Assembly: GCF_000204055.1 (NCBI RefSeq)
Contig: NW_006768807.1
Span: forward strand, 603,765 to 667,764
DNA length: 64,000 nucleotides
Reading direction: 5' to 3'
Source of the DNA: Melampsora larici-populina 98AG31
Lineage: Eukaryota; Basidiomycota; Pucciniomycetes; Pucciniales; Melampsoraceae
The notes under the pieces are model-generated. The model was not told the DNA's origin. It saw only the letters and a program-made list of their open reading frames with translations, and did not search any database. Of this stretch, positions 11,290 through 22,341 are shown in pieces. The position numbers and the translations under genes are program-made. Each line of letters begins with the position of its first letter. Position 1 is the first letter of the stretch.

Positions 11290-11495
11290 CATTGCCAACA
11301 TATTTGCCTCGGGTTGAGAAATCCGAGGCATCATCAAGTGCATATCCTCGGATAAATCTTGTCCGAGGTTTCAATCCGAGGCAATCTTATGCGTCATGAA
11401 ATGGCTCGGATCAAATCCTCAGACAAGAGCTGTCCGAGGGTTTAGACCCGAGAATACCTCGGATTTTGAGATCCGAGGTAAAAATGTTGGCAGTG
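11290..11495. mobile_element. 206-bp MITE with 3-bp duplication GAT
   Basis: The ends CATTGCCAACAT and ATGTTGGCAGTG are inverted repeats with one mismatch in the first ten bases. GAT lies on both sides (11287-11289 and 11496-11498). The interior is built from about eight copies of CCGAGG/CCTCGG in both orientations, so the single strand can fold extensively. Removing the insert and one GAT restores the RT reading frame exactly. The 3-bp duplication and CACT-like end point to a CACTA-type or another 3-bp-TSD superfamily; there is no coding capacity. Confidence 0.88.
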
Positions 11496-12376
11496 GATGA
11501 AGCAAAGCTTGCTTTTATTTGTAGAGCGGGTCAATTCAAACCTCTGACAATGCCTTTCGGTCCAACTGGAGCGCCTGGGTATTTTCAATTTTTTATTCAG
11601 GATATCTTCAAAGACCGCATTGGTAAAGACGTGACAGCCTTTTTAGATGACATTATGGTTGATACTAAAAAGGGAATGGTTCACAAGGACGCCGTTTGCC
11701 ACGTACTTGAAGTCTGTAAAGAGCAAGAGTTATGTTTAAAGCCCGAAAAGTGTAAATTCTTGCAATCAGAAATCGAATTCTTGGGATTAGTGATATCAAA
11801 GAATAGAATTAAAATGGACCCAAAGGAAGTAGCTGCTGTAACTGACTGGCCTATCCCTAGAAATGTGTCAGAAGTGTTAAGCTTTGTAGGGTTTGCGAAT
11901 TTCTATAAACGGTTTATCGACAACTTTTCAAAAGTGGCTCGACCTTTACATGAACTGACAAAGAAGGATACAAAATTTGTATGGGGTCCATCACAACAAG
12001 TGGCTTTCGAAACTTTGAAACATCTCTTCACAACTGCACCCATCCTAAAGATAGCTGACCCTTATAAAGCTTTTATCCTTGAGTGTGACTGCTCGGATTT
12101 TGCTTTGGGAGCAGTCTTGTCACAGATTTCTGACAATGATAACGAGCTTCACCCTGTCGCATTCCTGTCAAGAACATTGGTACCGGCGGAACGCAACTAC
12201 GAGATCTTTGATAAAGAAATGCTCGCAATTTTGGCATCTTTCAAAGAGTGGCGTCATTATTTAGAAGGCAACCCAAATCGATTGGACGTAATTGTTTACT
12301 CAGATCACTAGAACTTAGAGTCTTTTATGACCACGAAGCAATTAACGCGACGTCAAGCCCGGTGGGCGGAAACTCT

Positions 12377-13138
12377 CACTACGCCAGATTGAAAATTTAC
12401 CGCTGAGTTTAGAAAATTGAGCAGACATATAAAATTATGGAAAAGCTGGGAGGGGTCAGAAAAATATGAATAATATAGGTTGGGCCCTTTGGTTCCTTCC
12501 AATCATCTGGCATATTTTTTCATATTTTTACAACCACAATGCAAATAATGTCAGAAACCCAATTTTGGTCCAAAACTGGCAGGTAGAGAGACAGTGACCT
12601 TGCAACACCAACAAAGTCATCTATTTTGCTCCAACACATGTAGTGTCTTGACATTCTGAATGCCACATTCTGGCTCTACAGTTTGAGTGCACAAAAAAGC
12701 TGTGTGTCTCCAAGAATGGGTGAGATATATCAAGAGACGTACACAGCAGGAACCATGTATAAGCATATAAGTCATTACTACAATGGCTTCAGCACCTTAA
12801 TAAACGTTGTAGAGCCATTATGCGGCTTCCATAAATTGCAAGTGTTCAGATGATTGAACAAAAATACTCATATTTTTGTGCTTGGAGGTTTTTGCCCAAA
12901 TATTGCTAGTTTTGGACCAAATTTGAGTTTCTGACATAATATCCCCTGTGAGCATTTTGGTTTGGGGAGACTTCAAAAATCATGGCAAAAATATGCAAAA
13001 ATATGCAAAATGAGGGGACAGCACCCATGAATTGAATCATTATTTTTTCAAATTTTTCTGACCTCTCCTGTATTGGTGATATTTTTCTGCAGTTTCAATT
13101 TTTTAAACTCAGCGGTAAATTAGTGATCTGGCGCAGTG
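12377..13138. mobile_element. 762-bp CACTA-like MITE with 3-bp duplication TCT
   Basis: The left end CACTACGCCAGAT pairs with the right end ATCTGGCGCAGTG, and the inverted repeat continues through TTTACCGCTGAGTTTA. TCT flanks it at 12374-12376 and 13139-13141. Removing it with one TCT restores the RNase H-integrase linker as WAETL-GCFDFQIRF. The interior is non-coding and also carries looser internal inverted repeats (sequences near 12460-12560 and 12890-13060 mirror one another). Confidence 0.88.
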
Positions 13139-13141
13139 TCT

Positions 13142-14667
13142 TGGCTGTTTTGATTTCCAAATTAGGTTCCGACTGGGACAACAATCTCAGAAACCTGACG
13201 CTTTATCAAGGAGGCCTGATTTGAGGCCCTCGGTGGAAGAAAAACTCTCTTTCGGACAGCTTTTACGTCCTGATAATCTCAGAGATGACACATTCATTGC
13301 TGACATATCTATTGATTCTTTTGGAATGTTATTCAAAGATGAAGTAGGCGGCTATCAATTTGAAGACCAGTTTGAAGAGGAAGAAGTCATCCGAATTGAG
13401 GCAATTGAATCAGTAGAAGATGTTTGGGACGATGAGAAGATTTTAAGCTTATTACGAGTGAAAGTAAAAGAAGATGTGAAGATTCAAAACTTGATTACAC
13501 AAATTAAGCTCAGGAATGCTAAAGATGTTAAGTTGGAGGAAGATTATTCAGTTTCAGAAAACTTATTGTATTTTCGAAAAAGGCTGGTAGTACCACAAAA
13601 TGACAAACTGAAATTCGAAATCTTACGTTCAAGGCACAACAGCAAGTTGGTCGGGCATCCTGGACAGGCTCGAACTTTGGCGCTAGTGGAAAGACATTTC
13701 TACTGGCCATTGGTAAAGAAGTATGTCAATTGTTACGTGGATGGATGCTCGTCGTGCCAAAGAGTCAAATCAAGAAACTCAAAATTGTTTGGTTCTTTAA
13801 AGCCATTGCCCATACCTGTCGGTCCGTGGACTGATATTACTATGGACCTCATAACTGACTTACCTGTATCAGAAGGAAAGGACACAATCTTAACAGTTGT
13901 AGACAGGCTGACGAAAATGGGTCATTTCGTGGCGTGCAACAAAACAATGGACTCGAGTGGATTGGCAAGGATTTTGATTGATAACGTTTGGAAATTACAT
14001 GGAACCCCGAAGAGCATTGTTTCTGACAGAGGTTCAATTTTTGTCAGTAGGATCACCAAGGAGATGAATGCACAGCTGGGCATTGCTACGAAACCTTCGA
14101 CAGCATTTCATCCCCAAACTGACGGTCAATCAGAAGTATCAAATAGGAGTGTGGAGGGTTATATACGGCATTTTGCTAACTATGATCAGAATAACTGGGC
14201 CCGAAACTTATCGACTTTCGAATTTTTGTATAACAATTTAGATCATACGGCCATCGGGATGTCACCATTCAAGAGCAATTACGGGTCAGATTTAAATTTA
14301 GGAAGAGTAATGGGAGGTGATAGGTGTGTCTTAGCAGTAGAAAACAGATTGAATCAATTAATGGATGTACAAAAGGAAGTCACCAAAAACATGAGAAGGA
14401 GTCAAGAAATTATGAAAATTAACTATGACAAGAACTTTTTGAAAGAAGAGGAGTGGAAAACAGGAGATAAAGTATGGTTGAGCAGTAGGAACTTGTCTAC
14501 GACAAGGCCAACGGCAAAATTTAGTCATAAATGGCTGGGCCCATTCAAAATAGAGAAGAGAATTTCTTCTGTGGCTTATAAACTATAATTGCCTTTGACG
14601 ATGAAAAGCTTACATCCTGTGTTTCATGTTTCTTTATTGAGAAGATTTATTCCAGAAACAATTAATT
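13142..14667 (+). pseudogene. Ty3/gypsy integrase (chromodomain displaced)
   Basis: The integrase would insert the element's DNA into the genome. The segment starts with the end of RNase H (KPDALSRRPD near 13192). It continues with the HHCC zinc-binding region (H..H in RHNSKLVGH, C..C in CSSCQ, about 13632-13758) and the DDE core: MDLITDLP near 13842, SDRGSIF near 14020, and QTDGQSE near 14116 with the Glu. After AYKL a TAA at 14586-14588 interrupts the frame. The SH3-like tail continues in frame as HPVFHVSLLRRF to about 14667, where the DIRS element cuts in. The matching chromodomain resumes at 27221. Confidence 0.85.
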
Positions 14668-15012
14668 GCTAGTTTACCCAAAGCCTGAGACGGTAGTCTA
14701 GAGTCCATTACATAACATAAGGGATCGGGCTAAACGAGCGGGGCCGCTCACGGAACCGGACAACGGGGCCGGGAAGGGAGAAGAATTATCTCTGAAACGG
14801 AAGAAGGAAAAATTCTTCACTTCCATTCTTCCAATTCAGCTCCTTCTCCCCCCTTCTGCTCTTCATCAGCTCTTTTCGCCTATCTCTCACATTCTCTTTT
14901 ATCTCTCAGATTCATAGCAAATTTTTTCGAACACTTTCGAACACCTTTCCTTACTACACAGCCAATCAGAATCCTTTTCTCTCAAATATATCCTACACGA
15001 TTTTCTTTACAA
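14668..15012. other. DIRS 5' leader
   Basis: This is the non-coding stretch between the broken gypsy integrase and the DIRS gag start. It contains GC-rich words (GCGGGGCCGCTC, ACGGGGCCGGG) followed by a long pyrimidine-rich tract (about 14815-15005), which suits a fungal promoter/leader. No terminal repeat could be confirmed. Confidence 0.5.
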
Positions 15013-16418
15013 ATGGAACCATCTCAGAAAGAAAAACTCGTAACGTCCAAGAATAAGTTGCATCAGATGCACTTAGAGGCGGAAGAGAAGAAAAGGCCTC
15101 AAGCAGAGAAAGAACGGGTTCAAGCGGAGAATAGAGCGAAACGGGCAGGTTCCAGGGCTCCGCAATCTTCCCAGCTCCCCAACAGCACGTTGACGGAAGG
15201 AGGCGGTACGGATCCTAATATAGCGGAGAATGATGGCAAACCTATAGATCAAGATGAACCAGGAGCGGTCAATGGCGATGATGGCAATGATGAATTGTCT
15301 GAAGCAGGAGGTGACGAAATTGATTTTAAGTCAGCGTTAAAGAAAAAGATTAGTTTCAAGTTAGACGGCGCTTGGGTTCCAAGCCTTGAAAAGAACATAA
15401 GAATCAAAGGTAAGCTTCATGTTCCCCTTTACCCTCTTCGGGCTGTCAGACCTTGGTCCATCCAGTTTGCGGGTGTCCTAGACCTGGTCGGTTTTGGCCT
15501 TTGGCTGCCTTTGGCGCCTGTGTCGGTTCCCGCCGGGTCCCGACAGGACTGCAGCTATCAGCGCTCATTCTTGTTGCGGTGATAGGTGCAGATGCTGCTT
15601 TGAGCGTTCTCCTACCAGACAGCCTTGGTCAATGGTACAATTTGACATGTTCGGATTGTTGTCTTGAAGCTGTGACCGTCCTCGCGATATTACGCGAGTC
15701 TCTCTAGAGTTGATTCTTTATTGAGAACCCGATAGGGGGCAGCTTTTAGCGCCAATGTCCAAGATGACACCATAATTTGAGTTTAACGAACAGTATCTTA
15801 CTGATCGTTTTTCGTCGCCATTTTGTTTTGGTTGCTGGCGTGCGTAGTTCCTTCTGCAGGAGACTCGGAACCCCAACCTGGCGTTTCAATCATGGATGAA
15901 CTCAACCATGCGGTTGAATTTGGTACTGTCGAAGAGGCGAGAGCTGCCCCAGCGAAGATAGACAAAGTCTTGAGGCGGACGGTTCAATTCAACCCTCCCG
16001 CGGGAGCGGTGGCGTCCTCGGAACCTAGAGCGGGCCCGAAAACTCCATCCAGAGCCGCGCGGAGACTGGTTGTTGAGAGTGCACCGGCAGTCTCTGGTTC
16101 GAAAAGAAAGTCCTTGAAGGATGGTGGAGATCCTTCCTCGCCCTCAGATCCTTCAGAAGACGACGAAAGCGTACTAGTCGAGGCGCCTAAAAAGCGCTCG
16201 AAGACAAAAAAGAAGAAGTCGAAGAAGTCCAAGGACGACTCGTCCTCAGAAGGAAGCTCGTCCCCATCCGAGTCATCTTCTTCAGATGACTCCTCGGCGA
16301 TTAGTGCCGCTGAACTCGAGTGCAAAGCCGTGGACTTCACGTCAGCCGACCTCCCAGACTTGCCCACCAAGTGGGACAAGGGGTTCAAGAAACTCCGAGA
16401 CTACGTACCCCTTACTGT
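15013..16418 (+). pseudogene. DIRS gag, 5' part (two exons)
   Basis: The start at 15013 (MEPSQKEKLV) gives a 132-codon first exon rich in K/E/Q, probably a coiled coil. An intron at 15410-15859 (GTAAGC..GCAG, 450 bp) follows, and exon 2 reads GDSEPQPGVSIMDELNHAVE. Exon 2 includes an acidic/serine stretch and a KKRSKTKKKKSKKSK nuclear-localisation-like run near 16190-16235. The ORF seems to end at 16437, but codons after 16418 come from the inserted CACTA-like element. The true continuation is at 22342 in the same frame. The product is probably a structural DIRS gag-like protein; the assignment rests on position and composition, not on a recognised domain. Confidence 0.65.
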
Positions 16419-16429
16419 CACTACAGAAA

Positions 16430-19220
16430 AAAACTGATTTTCCCCGGGGAATTTTGGTTTCAGATTAGGGGAAAATCACGTGCTCTTTGTACATTGTACA
16501 CTGTGACTGTCTGTAGCTGTCTGTACAGCGCTGTACACTCGACCCCGCTCACCCGTGTACGCCTTCGGTCAGACTTACGGTGTACCACAACTGCAGCGTC
16601 TGTACGCCGGCCCAAACAGGCTGAGCCATCAGACGTTTCGACCAAGTCAAACAACATAAGTATTTCGGCTGAAACTATTCCAAACGGCCGTTTCCATCAA
16701 GCCCTCGTTGTTCTTATCCCTCTTTCAATCATCTGCCGAGCCCAAGTGGTCGGTCCAGTTATACATATTGGTGTGTCAACAAATGTCATACTCACTTGAA
16801 CACTGCTTATCCTGAACTGATACGTGACGCCGCCCCATCCATCATCGTCTTCAACTTTCAGGAACGCAGAATCGGTCTGAAGATAAGTTTGCTGTGGCTT
16901 CTTTACCTACAGAATTCCCCAATCACGCTGCAGGCCATTGATCATTTGATAATGCCCTGATTTCTCTGATCAACAGTGCTTTCACCTCGTACCTACACAC
17001 CTCGAAGGACCAAATGACAGTCGCAGAATGCTTCAAGCCTGATGTCCCTAGAATCAGTGAAAGAGGACTCATCGCTTACCTCTCAGCGTTGGATCATAAT
17101 GAGTTAACTACACGCGCGAGAATCACTTCAACCTTCCTACAATTTCAAGATCACATTGACCAATTAAAATGTCTAACAAAGATGACATTCTTAGGCGTGC
17201 ACAATCAATCCAATCCCCACATCTCAACCCGAGTACATAATTCCAACTGAATCTAATAAGAAACCGGCACCACTTGATTTTACTGAAATAAGTTTGTTGG
17301 AGTAGTTGAAGATGGAAATCAGTTTAGTATTGATTACTATCCTCAAAAAATCGACCGCTTTGGGTTTTGGTCGACTGAATTTATGGTTTTGAATAGATCA
17401 TTTCCTATGGTAGGTCTAGACATTTTGGTTTAGTTGATTTAAATTCACATTTGGAAGAAGAACAAGAAAGTGAAAATATATACAACTTCAAAATTCGATT
17501 AGATCTTGAACCGTGAAAAACCCCATCAACTCTTTATCTCTATTAGAAAGCCCTCATTGTTTGATAGAAATTCAAAGTCTACAACATGCAAGTGAAGAGA
17601 AATAGAGAGAAAGCGAGAGGTATACATTGGCTTATAAAGATGCAAAGATAAATCTTTGAATGTTAGATTCAAATGTCCTGCTAAAAAGATGCCATACTTT
17701 GAAACACAAAGATAGTATATAACTATTCAATTGATGATCTAAGATTTCAGGATGTGATGCTTTCCATCCATACGCGGCTTGATCCCTGAGCCAGCGTCTA
17801 TAGTCACCTGGGATCCCAATACGCTCGCATGAGGTTTGATTGAGCGGGATTGACTCAATTTGCTTTGATGTGTGCAGACAAGCGTGCATTTTGCTACTGC
17901 ATCCTGGACTGGAGTGGTTTCAAAGCATTCAAGCGAAAGTCGCCATGGCCAATTGTAGGTCCAATGAGGTAGCCAAAGATTGCACATCATAAAGTTGAGA
18001 TGGAATAGCTGGGAACATATCAAGATCAGCTGTGTGTTGTGCAACTCATCATCGGAGCAAGTACAAATCTACACGACCTACATGTAGCTGGCCTCTATCC
18101 ACATGATTAAACCAGTAGGGAGTGATTTGATGGAAGCGAAGTAGCAAATTCCAACAGACAAGCCAATTGTGAAAGAGGAGATTGTGGCAGCCTGAGCTAT
18201 TGTTGTTGTTTTTGTTTTGTAGAGCAAGGTATTGGGACCATGGCTTGCGGGGTTTGGTTGGATGCTTTAGAGACATTCTTGAATCCAGTACTACTTTTCC
18301 GTCAAAGAATAGCAAGTTTACTTCTGCTAAACCATGCTTAATGGAGACCAGCGTCATGTGATGCGTGCACAAGTCGGGGATCGATGTTCGAGAGAGGTAT
18401 GACGCCGTCGTGAGCAATAGCAGGGTTGTGCAAACATCCTGACCAGCGCGGGTCGCGGGTCGCGGGTCAGTACATTTGATACTGCAGCTATATGTCATTC
18501 CAAATCCGTTGACGCAGTGTCATTTTGTAATTGCAAATCCGTCAACGCAGTCAATTTCAACATCCTCAAACCGGCGTACCATTATAGACCATTATCGTGA
18601 CCTCCGAAAATGTATTGACAGGTTACCACGTTCTCCCTTAAGTCCCATCTGGGCGAAGGTGTCAAAGGTGGAAATACAACCAAGATTACCAGGATTATCC
18701 CGCTGATCAAAACTCTACAAGTCCATCCCATTTTTGATCACCATTCACGAGTAAAATCAAAATTGATAGCAACACTTTTCCGAGCAAGTCTAACATAAAG
18801 TGAGGTCGTTTTGATCGCCAGCTTTGATGGACGTTTCTGTGACGCGGGCAGATGCGCATTAGGCTACAAGGTCATGGTGTTTTCCATAAAATCAATGTAT
18901 CACAAATGGAAATGAACGGTGGATAACGAAAGAGAGGTTGATACGTTTTGGGGTTGCTATAAAAGTATTATGAATCACATTTGATTTTGCTAAGAATCGC
19001 GCGACAGGATGGATCGAGTCGTGAGAAACGCAGTGATTGTCAATTACATATGAAATTTGGCAATACATGTGAAATGACCAGCGCGGGCCAGTTTCGCGGG
19101 CCGGCCTGTTTAGTTGCACAAGGCATCGATTTCTCTGACGCCGTCGACGGAGGTGATGGAAACGGTGGTTGGTGATCATTTCAGCCGAAGGGGCCGTTTC
19201 GAGTGCGACGTTGGGATGTC
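16430..19220. other. Non-coding interior of the CACTA-like element
   Basis: The interior contains only short open frames (for example 17014-17250 plus and 18049-18498 minus) without recognisable domains. Near 18446-18475 there is a short run of CGCGGGT repeats, and GACCAGCGCGGG recurs near 18440 and 19077. No transposase remnants were recognised. Confidence 0.5.
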
Positions 19221-19228
19221 GATGGTTT

Positions 19229-21968
19229 TAGGGCTGCGACCCGACCCTGATGGCCCCGGGGCCGCCCCGGGACTTTTCCCGGCCTCGGGTAGGTCCGAGG
19301 GTCCACCAGGGCGCGCCCTGACTCTAATGGGGGCACGAAAATCTCACATATAGGCAATCTAGGTGTTTTAAAATGACTCGCTGAGAGGGGATATTGTATT
19401 TCATGTTTCGAACGTTCCACAGTAACAAACTCGACAAGATTGTACATCAAAAAAGGATATATTGATCTGATTCTCATGTATAAAAAGCTTCAAACGATAG
19501 CCTACTTTAAGACCTTATTCCAACTCTTAAGGCAAACCTGAGCCTCAAGATTGGTTGGAGTGAGAGCAGCACGGTGATCACTCATGACCCTTAAGGCATT
19601 AGAAAACGAGCTCTCACTGGGAGCACTTGTGGCAGGGACAGCGAGCATGGCCCTTGCCATGCGAGCTAAGTTGGGCCAGTGTCGTCTAGAGGTCTCCCAG
19701 TAGACAAGAGGGTCTTGTGATTCGTCCTCTTGAGGAGCCGCGAGGTATTCCTTGACTTCGTCTTCAATCGGGACTGTCTTGCGTCTCTTGATGTAATGTT
19801 GAGGTCGGTCGAGGTTGAGAGTGGATTCTTGAGGTTCTACTATTTCGATTTCGGGGTCAAGAGTCGGTTTGAACTTGGTGGCTTGTAAAGTAAAGTATTC
19901 AACCAGATCTTCGTGTCCCCAACCTAGCGATTCCATGGTTTGGGCCTTGACAGCGGTAAGTTTGAGACGTGGATCGAGTATTGCAGAACAGATGTACACA
20001 GGTTTCGTCTCGGCAGCCTGCTGATACTGGATGATCTTCTTGATCATGGGCATGATCGCCACCTTCAATTCCTTACACTTGGAATCAGCCCAGGCCTATC
20101 ATAGATACAAATCAACATATCAGTGACTAGCAGATGAAAGAATTAAAACGAAAAAAGAAAAAACATACCTTTTCGAGGCGATCAACAAGCCATTGATAAT
20201 CAGGCATGACAAGAGAAAAGGTGGGGTATAAGTGGCCTTCGATCGTCTCGGTGACAGCAGCAAGAGGGCCTAAGAACTGGACTAGGTTTTCGACCAAGGT
20301 CCATTCTTCGTGGTCGAGCTTGAAGGGCTCAAGAGCGGGATTACAGTTGAATTGATACTCCAACACCACTCTGAGTTCAACGAATCGAGCGAGTGATGAG
20401 TGAGTCGAAGACCAGCGGGTGGAGACTTCGTGAACAAGCCCAACCTTACGTTCCAAGGTGGGGCAGCTGGCAATAGCGTTTTCGAGTGAGGTCTTGAGCT
20501 GACTACTATGTTTAATTTTTTTGTGGAAGCCACGGATTCTGGTGAGTACACTACTTATCTCAGAGTGTGAGGTAGGTTCAATAAATAAAGGAACAGATGA
20601 CTGAGTTTGTGGAATTGCCGGATCGAGCGCATTGATAGGTGGAGGAGCCTTTCGGTCAAAGACCGCCATTCCAGCCTTGGCAACTAAGTTGATGACGTGT
20701 GCGACGCACCCATGAAGGTGATGGGAAGAGTCGAAATGGGGAATCAAGGTCGAGAGGCTTTGGCCCATGGTGGTATTGTTGGACGCGTTGTCCGCGGTAA
20801 TACAATAGAGACTATCAGTTATATGAAATGAATCCAGAACGTTCTTGAGAAGGGAAGCTAAGTTGGAACCAGTGTGGGGTCCATCGATGGGCTTCAAAGC
20901 CAGAGTGATACCTCGGATGGTGAAGTTGTCGGTCATCCAGTGAGCGGTGACACCAAGCATAGAGATGTTGGTGGGAGACGTCCATCCATCACATGTGATG
21001 GATACGTGGGAGACACTGGAAAGCAAATTGATGATCTTGTTTCGAGCCGATCGGAAACTATCCAAGATTCCATCGGTAATAGCAGTACGTTTGGATAAGA
21101 GAGTGAAAGCAGTGGGATTGATCATGTTGATGATCTCCCGAAACTCCTTTGCATCGACAAAGGACATCGGGATCTCTTGATTGACGACCATCCGAATTAG
21201 AGCTTCTTTGAGATTTGCTCTGTTGAGCGGTCTGACCTAGAGAGACAAAAATAAACAATACAAACGTTAAGATGAAGAGTTAAAGTCCAATCGAAAGCTT
21301 TGAATTAAATTAGAAGTTTGAAACGGGACTTACTTTGACAGGCACTCCGTCAATATAGAAGGCTGACACGGTAGGTTGATCAGTTTGAGTGGGAGGTACA
21401 ATATGATGGTGGCGATCGAGATGTCGAATCATTGACTTTGTACTAGCATGCTTGTCAATCGCAAGAGCTTTGTTGCAAATCCCAGTCGCAGGGGTGTCAG
21501 GTTGTACATCGAAAGGATTGACCGCGTCGACGAATCCTTGTTGGGCTCGGCATACATTTTTCATCACACCATCGACTTTCTCAGTTACAAAATAAGTCCA
21601 CACCCAGGAAGAGCGTAACGTTGAGGTACTATCAGAAGCCACATCGGAGATTGAATCAGACGGAGCGAGAGAGGAACAGGAAGACATCATGGCACGTAAG
21701 TGAGAGGATCGTGTGACAGTCGTAGAGAGGGAGGCCATGACCAAGAAGGACCAAGTGCGATTCGGAGATATCCGAAGGTTGATTATCGTGAGATTGTTTG
21801 GCGGAAACGTAGTCGGCGCCCTGTTCGGGTCGGGCGCCCGAGGCGCCCGCAGGACAGTTGTCAATCTCATCATGTTAGGTTTAACTGCCCCGGGGCGCGT
21901 ACCGAGAGCCCCCAGAATATGCTCGGGCGAGCTCGGCCGGGCGGGGTCGGGTCCGGGTCGCAGCCCTA
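19229..21968 (-). mobile_element. hAT transposon, complete, 8-bp duplication GATGGTTT
   Basis: The ends TAGGGCTGCGACCCG (19229) and CGGGTCGCAGCCCTA (to 21968) are 15-bp perfect inverted repeats. The 8-bp GATGGTTT occurs directly outside both (19221-19228 and 21969-21976) with no mismatch, the hallmark of hAT insertion. The only gene inside is a three-exon transposase on the minus strand that reads without a break. Perfect duplication and an intact gene suggest this is among the most recent insertions in the stack. Confidence 0.95.
19502..21738 (-). CDS. hAT transposase, 688 aa, three exons, apparently intact
   Basis: This enzyme would excise and reinsert the hAT element. Exons on the minus strand are 21738-21334, 21236-20169 and 20095-19502. 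All junctions are GT..AG and in phase (405+1068+594 bp). I chose MASLSTTV at 21738; the longer open frame upstream runs into the terminal repeat. A BED-type zinc finger lies in exon 1 (SSWVWTYF.., then C.. and MIRHLDRHH). Exon 2 has the RNase H-like core, with CDGWTSPTNISMLG and ITADNASNNT supplying two catalytic Asp. Exon 3 ends in the hAT dimerisation region (YWETSRRHWPNLARMARAML, then PATSAPSESSFS). Length and domain order are normal for fungal hAT transposases. Confidence 0.92.
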
Positions 21969-22036
21969 GATGGTTTCGATCCGTTGTTTTGGACCTTTGT
22001 TCGGTGTACTAAGGTGTACAGACGCTGCGGTCATGT

Positions 22037-22338
22037 ATCGTCAGACACAAACGGTGTACGGGTGGTGGAGTGTCCACCGGTGTACAGTGTGACCATGTAC
22101 ACGGTGTACATCGGTCACGTGATTTTCCACTACCCGGGAATCAAAAATCCCCGCGGAAAATCAATTGATTTCTGTAGTGGTGCATCGTCAGACACAAACG
22201 GTGTACGGGTAGTTCATCAACCACCGGTGTACAGTGCATCAAACGGTGTGAGCATGTACACGGTGTACAGCGGTCACGTGATTTTCCGCTACCCGGGAAT
22301 CAAAAATCCCCGCGGAAAATCAATTAATTTCTGTAGTG
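22037..22338. repeat. Duplicated terminus of the CACTA-like element
   Basis: Two near-copies of the right terminus lie side by side. ATCGTCAGACACAAACGG starts at 22037 and 22184, and each copy ends in CTGTAGTG (22172-22179 and 22331-22338). Both keep the GTGTAC-rich zone and the CACGTGATTTTCC block. Only the outer copy abuts the TGT target duplication, so the inner one is an internal duplicate rather than a second insertion. Confidence 0.85.
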
Positions 22339-22341
22339 TGT

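Larger units (their letters stand above)
10304..12376 (+). pseudogene. Ty3/gypsy reverse transcriptase-RNase H, interrupted
   Basis: The RT would copy element RNA into DNA. Visible RT motifs are FTSLDMRNGY (motif A Asp, about 11237), PFGPTGAPGYFQ (about 11551) and TAFLDDIMV (catalytic DD, about 11635). RNase H follows with LECDCSDFALG (about 12079), the Glu in DKEMLAI and the Asp in YSDH (about 12300). A 206-bp MITE splits the RT at 11290-11495; its removal rejoins LRVAQGD-EAKLAFICR. A TAG at 12309-12311 replaces the Lys codon usual after YSDH. A second MITE enters at 12377. Catalytic residues are kept, but the gene cannot be expressed. Confidence 0.88.
16419..22338. mobile_element. 5.9-kb CACTA-like element, 3-bp duplication TGT, hosting a hAT element
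   Basis: The ends CACTACAGAAA (16419) and TTTCTGTAGTG (to 22338) are inverted repeats that continue imperfectly through GGGGAAAATCACGTG and its mirror. TGT flanks both sides (16416-16418, 22339-22341). Removing it with one TGT restores the DIRS gag frame. Subterminal zones on both sides are dense in GTGTAC/GTACAC words, a usual pattern for transposase-binding sites. Apart from the hAT insert, I see no transposase in 16430-19220 or 21977-22330, so it is non-autonomous. CACTA terminus plus 3-bp duplication suggests EnSpm/CACTA; superfamily assignment is inference. Confidence 0.85.

Noticed and set aside
15984..16388. 134-codon minus-strand frame, Ser/Asp-rich
   Set aside because: Antisense shadow of the DIRS gag exon 2; its composition mirrors the K/S/D-rich gag sequence.
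16320..16799. 159-codon plus-strand frame at the left end of the CACTA-like element
   Set aside because: It crosses the insertion junction in a frame different from gag and has no recognisable domain.
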